NCBI RefSeq assembly: GCF_902859945.1
Contig: NZ_CADIKL010000010.1
Coordinates: forward strand, 155,724-219,723
DNA: 64,000 nt
Direction: 5' to 3'
DNA from: Paraburkholderia caffeinitolerans
GTDB lineage: Bacteria > Pseudomonadota > Gammaproteobacteria > Burkholderiales > Burkholderiaceae
The position numbers were made by a program, and so were the translations under genes. Positions within the stretch are counted from its first letter, which is position 1. The number at the start of each line of letters is the position of its first letter. Positions 34,971-45,135 of the stretch are shown here, piece after piece. The notes under the pieces are model-generated. The model worked only from the letters and a program-made list of their open reading frames with translations, made no database searches and was not told where the DNA came from.

Positions 34971-35319
34971 GCCTCGTCAAAATCCGCCCCTACTGCTTGA
35001 TAAATTACATAGCTTTTAACCGTAAGGTTTCCGGGATTCGCGAGATTGTTCCCAAACATGGGTACGGCACATACATACTAAATACGCGTTACGCAACCAT
35101 TCAAATAAATGTTCCAAAAGGCATATGTGCGGTAGGTAACAGCGGCGGTTGACTCTATGTGGGAAATCACCCATATTTTCCTCACCAGCGGCGGCGCACG
35201 GACCAACGTCGCCGCTCTCTCGCACATGCATATCGTAAGTATCAGCGGCGTCTCGCCGATCGCTTCGACGACGATTCTTAGCCTGCCGAATGGCATCGGC
35301 ATTTCGGTGGAGCATTAAC
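34971..35319. other. Gap without a gene between mhpR and the zinc-ribbon gene
   Basis: This stretch is noticeably AT-richer than its surroundings on the mhpR side. I see no coding region with a ribosome site. The only feature I can support is the promoter at 35149-35177. Confidence 0.5.
35149..35177 (+). promoter_or_regulatory. Probable sigma-70 promoter of the zinc-ribbon gene
   Basis: TTGACT (35149-35154) and CATATT (35172-35177) are spaced by 17 bases, about 140 bp upstream of the ATG at 35320. Confidence 0.5.
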
Positions 35320-36255
35320 ATGTCCACTCAAAATACTCGTGACCAGAGCTCCCCCCGGGCGTGCAAGCGCTGTGGCGGCGTGCTCCACGATGACGTCGAT
35401 GTTTGCCCGTACTGCGGCGCGAACCATCCGTTCGACAGCGTTCACTCGAGAATCGTGCCGGGACCCCTTGGCCCTATGGCGGCGGGTCCTCCCGCGCCTG
35501 CGGCCGCGAAGCTATCGCCTGCGAGCGTGCCTGCCCCCGTTCCTGAAACGGTAAAGCCCCAATACCAGGACGGGCCGCTCGAACATGAGGCGCCATCCAG
35601 GCTCTCGCCGCGATGGATCTTTACAAAAGGCTTGTTGATCGCCGGGATATTTCTCACCATCGCGTACGCGGCGCATCTACTGTTCGTCGAAGTCCGCAAG
35701 CCCTCTAGTGCCGACGACGAGCAAATCACACACACTTCGGGCGGCTCGATTGCTCACGATGCAGCCGGGCAACAAGCGAGCGTGAGGCCCACGGTTGCCG
35801 ATACGGGATCGCAACCCGCCACGACAAAACCGCAAGTCATGCCACCAACCACGGACATGTCCGATAATCCGCGCGCACAGCAGCTCGACAGTGCGCTGCG
35901 GATCGCCGAGCAATGTGCGTCAGAGCATGTCTGGGGTTGCGTACAGCAAAAGGCATCGGAGGCGCTCGCGATCGATTCAGGCAGCAAGCAAGCGCGAGCG
36001 TTGATGGAGCGCGCCATCGTTGCCACGGGCTGGACGCCGCTGAGCTCGCCGAATCCGCCGGGTGCGCTCAATCGCGCTGCGCAACCAGCCGTGGCGGCGC
36101 CCCCTCTGCCGAGCACCATGAATGCGCCAGCGAATCAAGCCGCTCCCCCCCATGCGGCCAGTCCGGCCAGCAACGGCAACAGCGTCGATGCGCAGGAGCG
36201 AGCGATTGTGGAAGGCGGCTGGAAGCAGCCATCACCGGGAAATGCAGGACATTGA
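35320..36255 (+). CDS. Zinc-ribbon membrane protein of unknown function
   Basis: This 311-residue protein has an N-terminal zinc ribbon (CKRCGG ... CPYCG, residues about 15-35), a Pro/Ala-rich linker, one membrane helix (about 105-127, LLIAGIFLTIAYAAHLLF) and a low-complexity C-terminal part. That part contains a short helical segment (SALRIAEQCASEHVWGCVQQ) and two related motifs, ERAIVATGWTPLSSPNPPG and ERAIVEGGWKQPSPGNAG. The ATG at 35320 has GGAG nine bases upstream. I do not recognise a family beyond the ribbon. A TAXI binding protein gene follows after 61 bp and could be co-transcribed. Confidence 0.75.
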   Translation: MSTQNTRDQSSPRACKRCGGVLHDDVDVCPYCGANHPFDSVHSRIVPGPLGPMAAGPPAPAAAKLSPASVPAPVPETVKPQYQDGPLEHEAPSRLSPRWIFTKGLLIAGIFLTIAYAAHLLFVEVRKPSSADDEQITHTSGGSIAHDAAGQQASVRPTVADTGSQPATTKPQVMPPTTDMSDNPRAQQLDSALRIAEQCASEHVWGCVQQKASEALAIDSGSKQARALMERAIVATGWTPLSSPNPPGALNRAAQPAVAAPPLPSTMNAPANQAAPPHAASPASNGNSVDAQERAIVEGGWKQPSPGNAGH

Positions 36256-36316
36256 GCAGGATTCCATATCATATTGGATGTCTGTTGGTCATTAGATTCC
36301 ATACGGGAGAGAGACC

Positions 36317-37414
36317 ATGCTGAAAACGACCTTGGCGGCCCTGGCGGGCTTGTTTGCCCTGTTTTTTTCCACGTTCGCCGCCGGCGGTACGGCAGCCGCA
36401 GACGCACACTATAAGATCGTGACGGGCCAGGAGCGCGGCACCTACATCCAGATCGGCCAGGACCTGGCAAAATGGGTTGCGCAACCCGCCGGCATCGACC
36501 TCACCGTGCTCCCTTCGAAAGGGTCGGCGGAAAACGTGCAGCGTCTGCGCTTCGAACCGGGCGTAAAACTCGCACTCGTCCAATCGGACGTCTATCAAGC
36601 CTATGTCGATATGGCGAAGGCGGGCAACGAAGAGGCCGGTACGACGATTCGCCCGTTGCGGCTCATCATGCCGCTCTATGACGAGGAAATTTATTTCGTC
36701 GTTAGAAACGATTCGCCGATGAAGACGATCAATGAGATCAAGGACAAGGTCATCAGCGTGGGACTGATCGGCAGCGGAACCGCGCAATCGGGTACGACAC
36801 TGTACCGCCTCATGTTCGGCCAGCCGATTCCCGATCAGAACGTACAGAATCTAAGCAACGAAGATGCGCTGGCCGCGCTGATCGTGAAGAAGATCGACGT
36901 GGCGATTATCGTCGCGGGGCAACCTGCGAAGCTCTTCACCGATATGAATCCCGAGTTGCTGCAGCAAATCCGCTTCCTGCGCGTCGACCCGAACGCCCCG
37001 GAAACGGCCCGCGCGAAGCAAACGTATTTCCCCGCGACCATTCATGCATCGAGCTACCCGAACTGGCTGAAAGAAGATGTGCCGACATGGACGGTCAAGG
37101 CCTTTCTCGTGACCTATGACTACAATCTGCGCGACACCGTTGGCAACCTGAAACGATTTGCCGATTCGCTCTGCCAGAACTTCAACAATCTGCAGAGCCA
37201 AGGCCACCCGAAATGGAAGCAGGTGAAACTCGAACTGCCGGGCCTTGGCAAAGGATGGCAATACTATCCGCCCGTCGAGCAGCGCCTGAAAGCTTGTATC
37301 GCGCGCCGCGCCGCGATGCAGACGGCGATGCCGCAAGCTCCCACGGCCGAGCAGAAAGTCACCGGCCGGCCATGTACGGACCAGGAGCGCCTGCTGCTGC
37401 TTTGTGGCAAGTAG
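36317..37414 (+). CDS. TAXI-family TRAP-type solute-binding protein
   Basis: This 365-residue protein has a signal peptide (to about TAAADA) and a TAXI-type binding domain: YKIVTGQERGTYIQIGQDLAKWV, GSAENVQRLRFEPGVKLALVQSDVY and VSVGLIGSGTAQSG-like sequence near residue 150. Such proteins usually deliver a carboxylate or amino acid to a fused TRAP permease, but no permease gene is near. The C-terminal tail with four cysteines is longer than usual. CGGGAGAGAG precedes the ATG. A stand-alone sensor or assembly role is possible. Confidence 0.85.
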   Translation: MLKTTLAALAGLFALFFSTFAAGGTAAADAHYKIVTGQERGTYIQIGQDLAKWVAQPAGIDLTVLPSKGSAENVQRLRFEPGVKLALVQSDVYQAYVDMAKAGNEEAGTTIRPLRLIMPLYDEEIYFVVRNDSPMKTINEIKDKVISVGLIGSGTAQSGTTLYRLMFGQPIPDQNVQNLSNEDALAALIVKKIDVAIIVAGQPAKLFTDMNPELLQQIRFLRVDPNAPETARAKQTYFPATIHASSYPNWLKEDVPTWTVKAFLVTYDYNLRDTVGNLKRFADSLCQNFNNLQSQGHPKWKQVKLELPGLGKGWQYYPPVEQRLKACIARRAAMQTAMPQAPTAEQKVTGRPCTDQERLLLLCGK

Positions 37415-37425
37415 TCAAATGTCTC

Positions 37426-37956
37426 TTACTTGACCAACTTCAGGATGTCGCGGAACCGCGGGTGCTGACTCGAGCGCAACCATTCGAACGCCACCATTTC
37501 GACTGTTGCCACTTCAGCGCCCGCTTTGCCGAGCCGCGCAATTGCCGCGTCTCTGTCTACGACTTTGCGCGAACCCATTGCATCGGTGACGATAGTGACT
37601 GCAAAACCGCGATCGAGCAAACCGATTACCGTCTGCAGTACGCAGACATGCGCCTCGCATCCCGCCACGATCGCTCTCTTTCGTCCTTGAGGCAGCGCGT
37701 CTATCAGACCATCGGCGATGGCGTCGAAATGATGCTTGACGACCGTGCTTGAGCACAGTTCTTTTATTTCCGTCGCGTTTTCGCCAAGCGCGCCTGGAGT
37801 CTGCTCTGTTCCGATGACCGGAACATCCAGGCCTTGCGCAATCCGTCCGAGCCGAACCGCCTGAGCCACGACTAATGCCCCTTCGTGAATCGCCGGCAGC
37901 AGTCTTGTCTGCAAGTCGACCAGAACGACGACTGACTCCGAAATGGTATGCAGCAT
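37426..37956 (-). CDS. Isochorismatase-family cysteine hydrolase
   Basis: This 176-residue protein has the full catalytic triad of the family: D14 (LVDLQ), K74 (VVKHHF) and C105 (GCEAHVCV), with the conserved cis-peptide region before it. Members hydrolyse small amides or vinyl ethers such as nicotinamide or isochorismate; this one lacks obvious specificity marks. GAGGGA lies nine bases before the ATG. It converges with the TAXI gene 12 bp away and lies 33 bp downstream of the channel gene start, on the opposite side of it. Confidence 0.88.
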   Translation of the reverse strand: MLHTISESVVVLVDLQTRLLPAIHEGALVVAQAVRLGRIAQGLDVPVIGTEQTPGALGENATEIKELCSSTVVKHHFDAIADGLIDALPQGRKRAIVAGCEAHVCVLQTVIGLLDRGFAVTIVTDAMGSRKVVDRDAAIARLGKAGAEVATVEMVAFEWLRSSQHPRFRDILKLVK

Positions 37957-37989
37957 CGCGAATCCCTCGATGAACCAATTTATTGCGAT

Positions 37990-40470
37990 CTAAGTCTGTG
38001 CGGAGTCCTGCGTCGGCCAGTTCTGCACCATCACCTTGTGTGGATTCAACAGTGTGATCCCGGCGGCCCGCAATTGCTTGAGGATGGCGAAAAGAAGATC
38101 GCTCTTGGTCTTGGCGGCGATGCGCGGGCTGTTGACGTAACCCGTCACGCTGAGCGTGATGCCCTGGGGTGTGAGCTGGCTGAACAGCACCGATGGCTCG
38201 GGCTCGTCCAGCACGTCGGGATGCTCGTGATACACCTCGAGCAACAGGTCGCGCACCTGCTCCGGGTCGGTATCCAGCGGGAACGTCAAGACCAGCGTGG
38301 CGACGCCCTGGGTGCTGTCGCCCATGGTGACGTTGCGCACGTTCTGCGAAATCAGCTGCGAATTGGGCACGATCATCGTCGAGCGGTCGAGCAACTGGAT
38401 TTCGGTCGCGCGCACGTTGATGCGGCGAATGTCGCCTTCCATATCCGCAATACTGATTCTGTCGCCCACCTTCACGGGCCGCTCGGTCAGCAAGATCAGG
38501 CCCGAGACGAAATTCTTCACGATCTCCTGGAGGCCGAAGCCAATACCGACCGAGAGCGCGCTCACGATCCACGCGAGGCTGTCCCAGCGCACGCCTAGCA
38601 GCGAGAACGTCATCAGCACCAGCAGCACGTAGCCCACGTTCGTGAATAGCGTGATGAGCGACATGCGCATGCCGGGGTCCATGCCCAGCGCCGGCATGAA
38701 TTCCTGGTCGAGCCAGCGGCGCACCGCGCGCAGCAGGTAAAGACCGACCGCGAACCCGATTACGGCGTTCACGATATGCGCGGGCATGATGTCGAGGCTC
38801 TTCAGCCGCTGCCCGCCAATGATGCTGATGAGGCTGTTGAGCAGGTCCGCCGGCGTCGTGCCGAAGCCACCTGTCAGCAGCGCCACCACGGCGAGCAGCA
38901 TCAGGAGACTGGTGCCGATGCCCGAGACCACGGCCTGTACCTGATCGAGATGCTTGTCGTCGAGCCCGAGCAGATTTTTCAGTTGCTTGCCCGCCGCCAG
39001 GTTCGGACTGAACACGCTCGCGCAAATATCGCGGTTCAGCTTCGTGAGCACGTAGATGCTGCACAACACGATTTCGAACCACACCAGCTCGTAGGTAATG
39101 AAGCGCGCGACCGAGATGTAGCCGATCACCAGCGCGATCAGCGACGCAATGATCGCCAGCGCAGTGCCCGCGTGAATCAGCCCCGCCACCGTGGAGTGCG
39201 ATTCGGGCGCCTCGCCGGCTGCGGCCATCGCGGCGCGCACGCGGTTCGCGCGCAGCAGCCCCGCGCCGATGGTCAGCACCGTGACGAGCGAAACGATGCC
39301 GCGCCCGAGCAGCGTGACCGAAAGGCTCGTGTCGACGATGCGGTTGATCGCCTCGACCGCGCCGGAGACGAACAGCAGCATCGCGAGCGTGCTCGGAAAC
39401 GGCCGCAGCGCGCGCGCCACCGGATCGGCCAGCGCAGGCAGCCGCCACGACGGATGATTGGTGCACAACAGCGCGCGGCCGAGCCCCGAGATCAGCGCGC
39501 AAGTCAGCGTGAGCTTCGTGAACTCGCCCCACAGGTCGCTCAGCGCGGGGGTGAGATCGACGCGGCGCGCGAGCGCCAGATAGAGCACCTGTAGCGCAAC
39601 CGACGCTGCAAGCAGCGTGGAGATGGCCGTCGACAGCGCAAGCGCGCTGCGGCGCAGACGCGTCGCGGGCAAGCGATGCAGGCAGAACCACGCGAGCGAG
39701 CGCTGCACGAGCTTGCGGCCGCCAAGCCAGATCGCGAGCGCGGCGATCAACAGCACCGATGTCAGGAAGCGCTGCCCAGGCTCCCAGACCGAGCGCACCA
39801 TCTCGCGCACCTGTGCGTCGAACGCGCCGAGACGCTGCCCGTCTTCGGGAGGCTGTCGCAGCAGCGGCACCCAGAATTGCGCACTGAAGATGCCGCTCGA
39901 GCGCAGCGCAAGCTGGTTCTTCAGCAAGCCACGATGCAGCTTCGCGAACTGCGCGGACAGAATGCCGAGATTGCTTTTCTGGTCGTCGGCCAGTTTCAGT
40001 ACGGCGTCGATCTGATCCTTGCGCGCGTTCAGGCTGGCGCGCTGGCGGGCCACCGCCTGGGTGCCCGGTGTCTCGCCGGAAGTCGGCGCCGGCCCGAGCA
40101 CATCGAGCTGAGCCTGGACCTGCGCGCGCAGCGGCACGATCTGGCTGCGCAGTTTATCGACGTCGGCGCTCAGTTGCTGGGTGGCGTCGGAGAGCGCATC
40201 GAGATCCTTGCCGCCGGTCGCGGTCGAGGTCTGCTGCTTGATGCTGTCCTGTTTGACCTGCATCTGCTTGAGCTGCGCAAGCGCCTCGGTCAGCGAAATC
40301 GCGGGCGGCGTCGCGTCCACGCTGCTTGCGGTCGCGACGGTTGCGATAGTGACAGCCGGAAAGGCCAGCGCAGGGGCAACCAGGGCGAGCGACAAAAGCG
40401 GCGACAAAAGCGCGATCAGCGCAATTCGCGCGATTTGGCGCGCGAAAGCGGAAAGTCGGTGCAATGCCAT
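37990..40470 (-). CDS. Large MscS-family mechanosensitive channel (DUF3772 type)
   Basis: This 826-residue protein has a signal peptide (to about ALAF), a periplasmic coiled-coil domain (about 55-200, Gln/Leu-rich), about ten membrane helices and a C-terminal MscS pore and beta domain (GIGFGLQEIVKNFVSGLILL, GDRISIADMEGDI, PNSQLISQNVRN). This is the MscK/YbiO-like extended layout that opens on hypo-osmotic membrane tension. The ribosome site before the ATG is weak, but the signal peptide supports this start. It is a single-gene unit, divergent from the DUF2905 gene. Confidence 0.88.
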   Translation of the reverse strand: MALHRLSAFARQIARIALIALLSPLLSLALVAPALAFPAVTIATVATASSVDATPPAISLTEALAQLKQMQVKQDSIKQQTSTATGGKDLDALSDATQQLSADVDKLRSQIVPLRAQVQAQLDVLGPAPTSGETPGTQAVARQRASLNARKDQIDAVLKLADDQKSNLGILSAQFAKLHRGLLKNQLALRSSGIFSAQFWVPLLRQPPEDGQRLGAFDAQVREMVRSVWEPGQRFLTSVLLIAALAIWLGGRKLVQRSLAWFCLHRLPATRLRRSALALSTAISTLLAASVALQVLYLALARRVDLTPALSDLWGEFTKLTLTCALISGLGRALLCTNHPSWRLPALADPVARALRPFPSTLAMLLFVSGAVEAINRIVDTSLSVTLLGRGIVSLVTVLTIGAGLLRANRVRAAMAAAGEAPESHSTVAGLIHAGTALAIIASLIALVIGYISVARFITYELVWFEIVLCSIYVLTKLNRDICASVFSPNLAAGKQLKNLLGLDDKHLDQVQAVVSGIGTSLLMLLAVVALLTGGFGTTPADLLNSLISIIGGQRLKSLDIMPAHIVNAVIGFAVGLYLLRAVRRWLDQEFMPALGMDPGMRMSLITLFTNVGYVLLVLMTFSLLGVRWDSLAWIVSALSVGIGFGLQEIVKNFVSGLILLTERPVKVGDRISIADMEGDIRRINVRATEIQLLDRSTMIVPNSQLISQNVRNVTMGDSTQGVATLVLTFPLDTDPEQVRDLLLEVYHEHPDVLDEPEPSVLFSQLTPQGITLSVTGYVNSPRIAAKTKSDLLFAILKQLRAAGITLLNPHKVMVQNWPTQDSAQT

Positions 40471-40643
40471 GGGGGGCTTTCAATTATTACAGGTAGTTCG
40501 CGTACGGAATTATGCCCTGAGTGCCGGGGGCGCTACCGGTTCGTGAACCGCCCCTAAAAGGCGCGCGTCACCGCGTGCGCCCCGCACAACTTCCGCCATC
40601 GGCCTATCATGATCTGATCCCCCATCGCTCGGGAGCGCGCCGC

Positions 40644-40844
40644 ATGAACCGTTTCCTGATTGTCGTCGGCATCGCCTGCATCCTCGCCGGCATGGGGTGG
40701 CGCTGGATCCTGCGCATCCCGTTCGGCCGGCTGCCCGGCGACATTCATATCGTCACGGAAGGCTTCGACTTCTATTTCCCCATCGTCACCGGCATCCTGG
40801 TTTCGGCCGTGGTGTCCTTGCTGCTGTGGCTTCTGAAGCATTGA
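40644..40844 (+). CDS. DUF2905 small membrane protein
   Basis: This 66-residue protein has two membrane helices (about 3-20 and 46-64) joined by the family signature FGRLPGDIHI. The function is unknown. A GGGAG site lies upstream of the ATG. It lies upstream of frmR on the same strand, but the operators and promoter between them suggest separate control. Confidence 0.85.
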   Translation: MNRFLIVVGIACILAGMGWRWILRIPFGRLPGDIHIVTEGFDFYFPIVTGILVSAVVSLLLWLLKH

Positions 40845-40869
40845 GCGCGGCAGCGGCCTCGCGCCCCCT

Positions 40870-40909
40870 ATACTCCCCAGCAGTATTCACCTATACTCTC
40901 TCCCAGTAT
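40870..40909 (+). promoter_or_regulatory. Paired FrmR operators over the frmRA promoter
   Basis: Two copies of ATACT-N7-AGTAT lie at 40870-40886 and 40893-40909, spaced 23 bp start to start and about 20 bp upstream of frmR. TATACT in either copy is a good -10 box, so occupation should block transcription. E. coli FrmR sites are also rich in ATACT/AGTAT. Confidence 0.65.
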
Positions 40910-40927
40910 CACCATTCCGGTAACGCC

Positions 40928-42363
<1,436 letters not shown>

Positions 42364-42448
42364 CGCATGCAATCGTCACGGCGTGCAGGGCAAATCGCTG
42401 CCCTCGCGCGCCGTGGCGTTGCATTCGCTCCCCCGTCGAAACGCCCAG

Positions 42449-42469
42449 GCCGGCACGTTGCATGCCGGC
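42449..42469 (+). terminator. Probable terminator of frmRA
   Basis: GCCGGCA and TGCCGGC flank a 7-base loop, followed by TCCCTGTTCTT. It lies about 85 bp after frmA and just before the end of the convergent DUF1059 gene. Confidence 0.55.
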
Positions 42470-42482
42470 TCCCTGTTCTTGC

Positions 42483-42695
42483 TCATGCCGCGCGCGGCGA
42501 CGCTACCGGCGGCGAGCCTTCGTGAAAGAGCTGGCTAATCTGTGCGCGCAGCTCCGGTGAATCGGTGTGATGGTGCACGCTCACCGCGTGCTGGACGGCG
42601 GCCTCCAGAAGCTCCGAGTCCGAATCCGCCGAAATCGCAACCGAGCAGTTCATCTCGCTGGGGAACTCTCTGCAATCAATGTACTTTCGAGTCAT
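42483..42695 (-). CDS. DUF1059 small protein
   Basis: This 70-residue protein (MTRKYIDCREFPSEMNCSVA...) has the DUF1059 signature: two cysteines in CREFPSEMNC, then DSELLEAAVQHAVSVH and a C-terminal helix. The function is unknown. ATG at 42695 has GAGGAG eight bases upstream; a longer frame starting at 42788 lacks one. Confidence 0.85.
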   Translation of the reverse strand: MTRKYIDCREFPSEMNCSVAISADSDSELLEAAVQHAVSVHHHTDSPELRAQISQLFHEGSPPVASPRAA

Positions 42696-43203
42696 GGCGA
42701 GACTCCTCGTTGGCGGGTTAACAGCGCTATACGACGCACGCATTCGCGAGCAGCCCGCGTATGCGTGAAAATTATAGAATCCGCGCAATGCGTTTGCTAA
42801 ACTATTAAAATGAATCCGCGCAAGATAATAATATGATTTAACTGCGCGGTCTAATCAGGCAAATGAAATACGAGATTTAATAGCACAAATATTATTTATT
42901 GAATTTGATAATTCAGGTTAGCTAATTTATCTTCGAGCCTCGCCGGCTGCCGGGGTACGAGCCGTTTCGCGAAGCGCTCATCGGCTGGGTCTCTACGTCC
43001 CGGCCAGCCAGGCTGCGCCCGCCGCCATTCCGAAAGCCCGTCTTTCACGCTTTCCCGACCGAATGCACGCATTGATCCGCGCGTGCGACATCCGCCTTGA
43101 TTCGACACACTGAATCGGTCGCGAGAAGTTCAGCCAGTCCATGCTAACGCGCGATGTGTCCAGTCGCGCGCGTTTTCCCGATCCGTTGAATGAGAGGTGT
43201 GCC
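42696..43203. other. AT-rich gap upstream of the FAD oxidase gene
   Basis: The stretch 42765-42940 is strikingly AT-rich for this genome. It contains a 12-bp direct repeat GAATCCGCGCAA at 42777-42788 and 42812-42823. I see no gene with a ribosome site; the promoters of the DUF1059 gene and the FAD oxidase gene must lie here. Confidence 0.5.
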
Positions 43204-44610
43204 ATGCCCAGTCTGTCTAGCGACTCCATCGAAACACTAAAAGGCGCGCTTCGCGGCCAGGTGCTGCAGCCGGGCGACGCGGGCTACGACGAAGCGCGGC
43301 GCATCTGGAACGCCATGATCGAACGACGTCCCGCGCTAATCGTGCGCTGCCAGGGCTGCGCCGACGTGCGGCGCGCGGTGGCGTTTGCGCGCGAAATGGG
43401 GCTGCCGCTCGCGGTACGCGGCGGCGGCCACAATATCGCCGGCAGCGCGTTGTGCGACGACGGTCTCGTGATCGATCTTTCGCCAATGAAGTCGGTCAGA
43501 GTGGAGCCCGCCACGCGCCGCGCGTATGTCGAACCCGGCGCGACGCTGGGCGACTTCGATCACGAAGCGCAGGCGTTCGGCCTCGCCACGCCGCTTGGCA
43601 TCAACTCGACCACGGGCGTGGCCGGGCTCACGCTCGGCGGTGGATTCGGCTGGCTGAGCCGGCGCTTCGGCATGTCGGTCGACAACCTCGTCGCCGCCGA
43701 CGTCGTGACTGCCGATGGCAATTTGCTGCACGCGAGCGCCGATGAAAACGCCGACCTGTTCTGGGCGATTCGCGGCGGTGGCGGCAATTTCGGCGTGGTC
43801 ACGATGTTCGAGTTCGCGCTGCATCCCTTGGGCCCGGAAGTCTATGGCGGACTCGTTGTGCTGCCGTTCGAAGCGGCAAAAGAAGCGCTCGTGAAGTATC
43901 GCGAAGCGGCTGCGGCGATGCCGGAAACGCTCACGGTCTGGAGCGTGTCGCGTCTCGCGCCGCCGTTGCCCTTCCTGCCGCCGGAGGTGCACGGCAAGCC
44001 GATTATCGCGTTCGCGGTGTGCTACACAGGCGCACTGGAGGACGGGCCGAGCGCGGTAGCGCCGGTGCGCGGCTTCGGCCAGCCCTATGGCGAGCACCTT
44101 GGGCCGATGCCCTACGCCGCGTGGCAAAAGGCGTTCGATCCGTTGCTCACGCCGGGCGCGCGCAACTACTGGAAATCGCACAATCTCGCCGCCTTGCCGG
44201 ACGGCCTCATCGACACGCTGACCGACGCTATCGCCACGCTGCCCTCGCCCCAGTGCGAGATATTCTTCGGGCAAATCGGCGGGGCGACACAACGTGTCGC
44301 CGCCGACGCGATGGCCTATCCCAACCGCGACGCGCTCTACGTCATGAACGTGCATGGCCGCTGGACCGAACCCGAAGACGACGCCCGCTGCGTTGCCTGG
44401 GCACGCGGTTTTTTCGAAGCGTCGAAGCCTTATGCGCTTGGCAGCGTGTACGTGAACTTCCTGACCGAAGACGAACGCGCGCGCGTCGAGGCGGCTTACG
44501 GGCCGAACATGGAGCGTCTCGTCGCCATCAAGACGCGCTACGACCCGGACAACCTCTTCCGATGCAACCAGAACATCCTGCCCGAAGCCCCGCAGGCAGC
44601 GGGCAGTTGA
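43204..44610 (+). CDS. FAD-linked oxidase, berberine-bridge-enzyme type
   Basis: This 468-residue protein has an FAD-binding PCMH-type domain (about 35-210) with the GGGHNIAG motif carrying the flavin-linking histidine position, [17 protein letters not shown] and [10 protein letters not shown]. The C-terminal berberine-bridge motif NPDN-like ([12 protein letters not shown]) is present. Such enzymes oxidise alcohols, sugars or polyphenols; the substrate is unknown. There is no signal peptide, so it should be cytoplasmic. GAGAGG precedes the ATG at 43204. A GYD protein gene follows 90 bp later and is probably co-transcribed. Confidence 0.88.
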   Translation: MPSLSSDSIETLKGALRGQVLQPGDAGYDEARRIWNAMIERRPALIVRCQGCADVRRAVAFAREMGLPLAVRGGGHNIAGSALCDDGLVIDLSPMKSVRVEPATRRAYVEPGATLGDFDHEAQAFGLATPLGINSTTGVAGLTLGGGFGWLSRRFGMSVDNLVAADVVTADGNLLHASADENADLFWAIRGGGGNFGVVTMFEFALHPLGPEVYGGLVVLPFEAAKEALVKYREAAAAMPETLTVWSVSRLAPPLPFLPPEVHGKPIIAFAVCYTGALEDGPSAVAPVRGFGQPYGEHLGPMPYAAWQKAFDPLLTPGARNYWKSHNLAALPDGLIDTLTDAIATLPSPQCEIFFGQIGGATQRVAADAMAYPNRDALYVMNVHGRWTEPEDDARCVAWARGFFEASKPYALGSVYVNFLTEDERARVEAAYGPNMERLVAIKTRYDPDNLFRCNQNILPEAPQAAGS

Positions 44611-44700
44611 CTCGAAGACACACCACCCACGCACGCGCCTGGCCGGAACGGTCATGCGCGTGCGTATCCCAAACCCGATGTCAACGCAAAAGGAATCGTC

Positions 44701-44994
44701 ATGTCGACCTATGTGGTTCTTGCGCAGTTTACCGACCAGGGCATTCGCACCGTCCGGAACAGCGCACAGCGCGCCGGCCAGGCCGCGGAAATGGCCAAGA
44801 CCTTCGGTTGCGAAATGAAGGAAATTTATTGGACGCTGGGGAAATACGACATCGTCACGATCATCGAAGCGCCGGATGAACAAAGCTTCATGGCGTTCGG
44901 CCTTGCGCTCGGATCGCTCGGCAATATCCGCACGCAAACGCTGCGCGCGATGAGCAAGGACGAGTTCGGCGCCGTGCTCGGCAAGTTGCCTTGA
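44701..44994 (+). CDS. GYD-domain protein
   Basis: This 97-residue protein belongs to the GYD family, a ferredoxin-like fold related to dimeric barrel proteins: STYVVLAQFTDQGIRTV, YWTLGKYDIVTIIEAPDE. The role is unknown. AAAAGGA precedes the ATG at seven bases. The hairpin at 45014-45054 follows it. Confidence 0.85.
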   Translation: MSTYVVLAQFTDQGIRTVRNSAQRAGQAAEMAKTFGCEMKEIYWTLGKYDIVTIIEAPDEQSFMAFGLALGSLGNIRTQTLRAMSKDEFGAVLGKLP

Positions 44995-45013
44995 GTCGGA
45001 GTGCTGAACAATT

Positions 45014-45054
45014 GGCGCAGGTGTCCACCCTGTTTTGAGGTGGACACCTGCGCC
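45014..45054. terminator. 16-bp perfect inverted repeat between convergent genes
   Basis: GGCGCAGGTGTCCACC (45014-45029) pairs perfectly with 45039-45054 around a 9-base loop. It lies between the GYD gene stop and the convergent stop at 45136. No T run follows on the plus strand and only a weak one on the minus strand, so it may be a bidirectional terminator or a protein-binding palindrome. Confidence 0.6.
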
Positions 45055-45135
45055 TGAAATTCTCGCCACCCCATCCACCGCACAGGATATCTAACTAAAT
45101 AAAATTCTGCTTCCTGTGCGTCCCTCGTTTCTCCC

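Noticed and set aside
42896..43108. Minus-strand 70-codon open frame
   Set aside because: No ribosome site, half of it in AT-rich DNA and half in GC-rich DNA, and no family resemblance.
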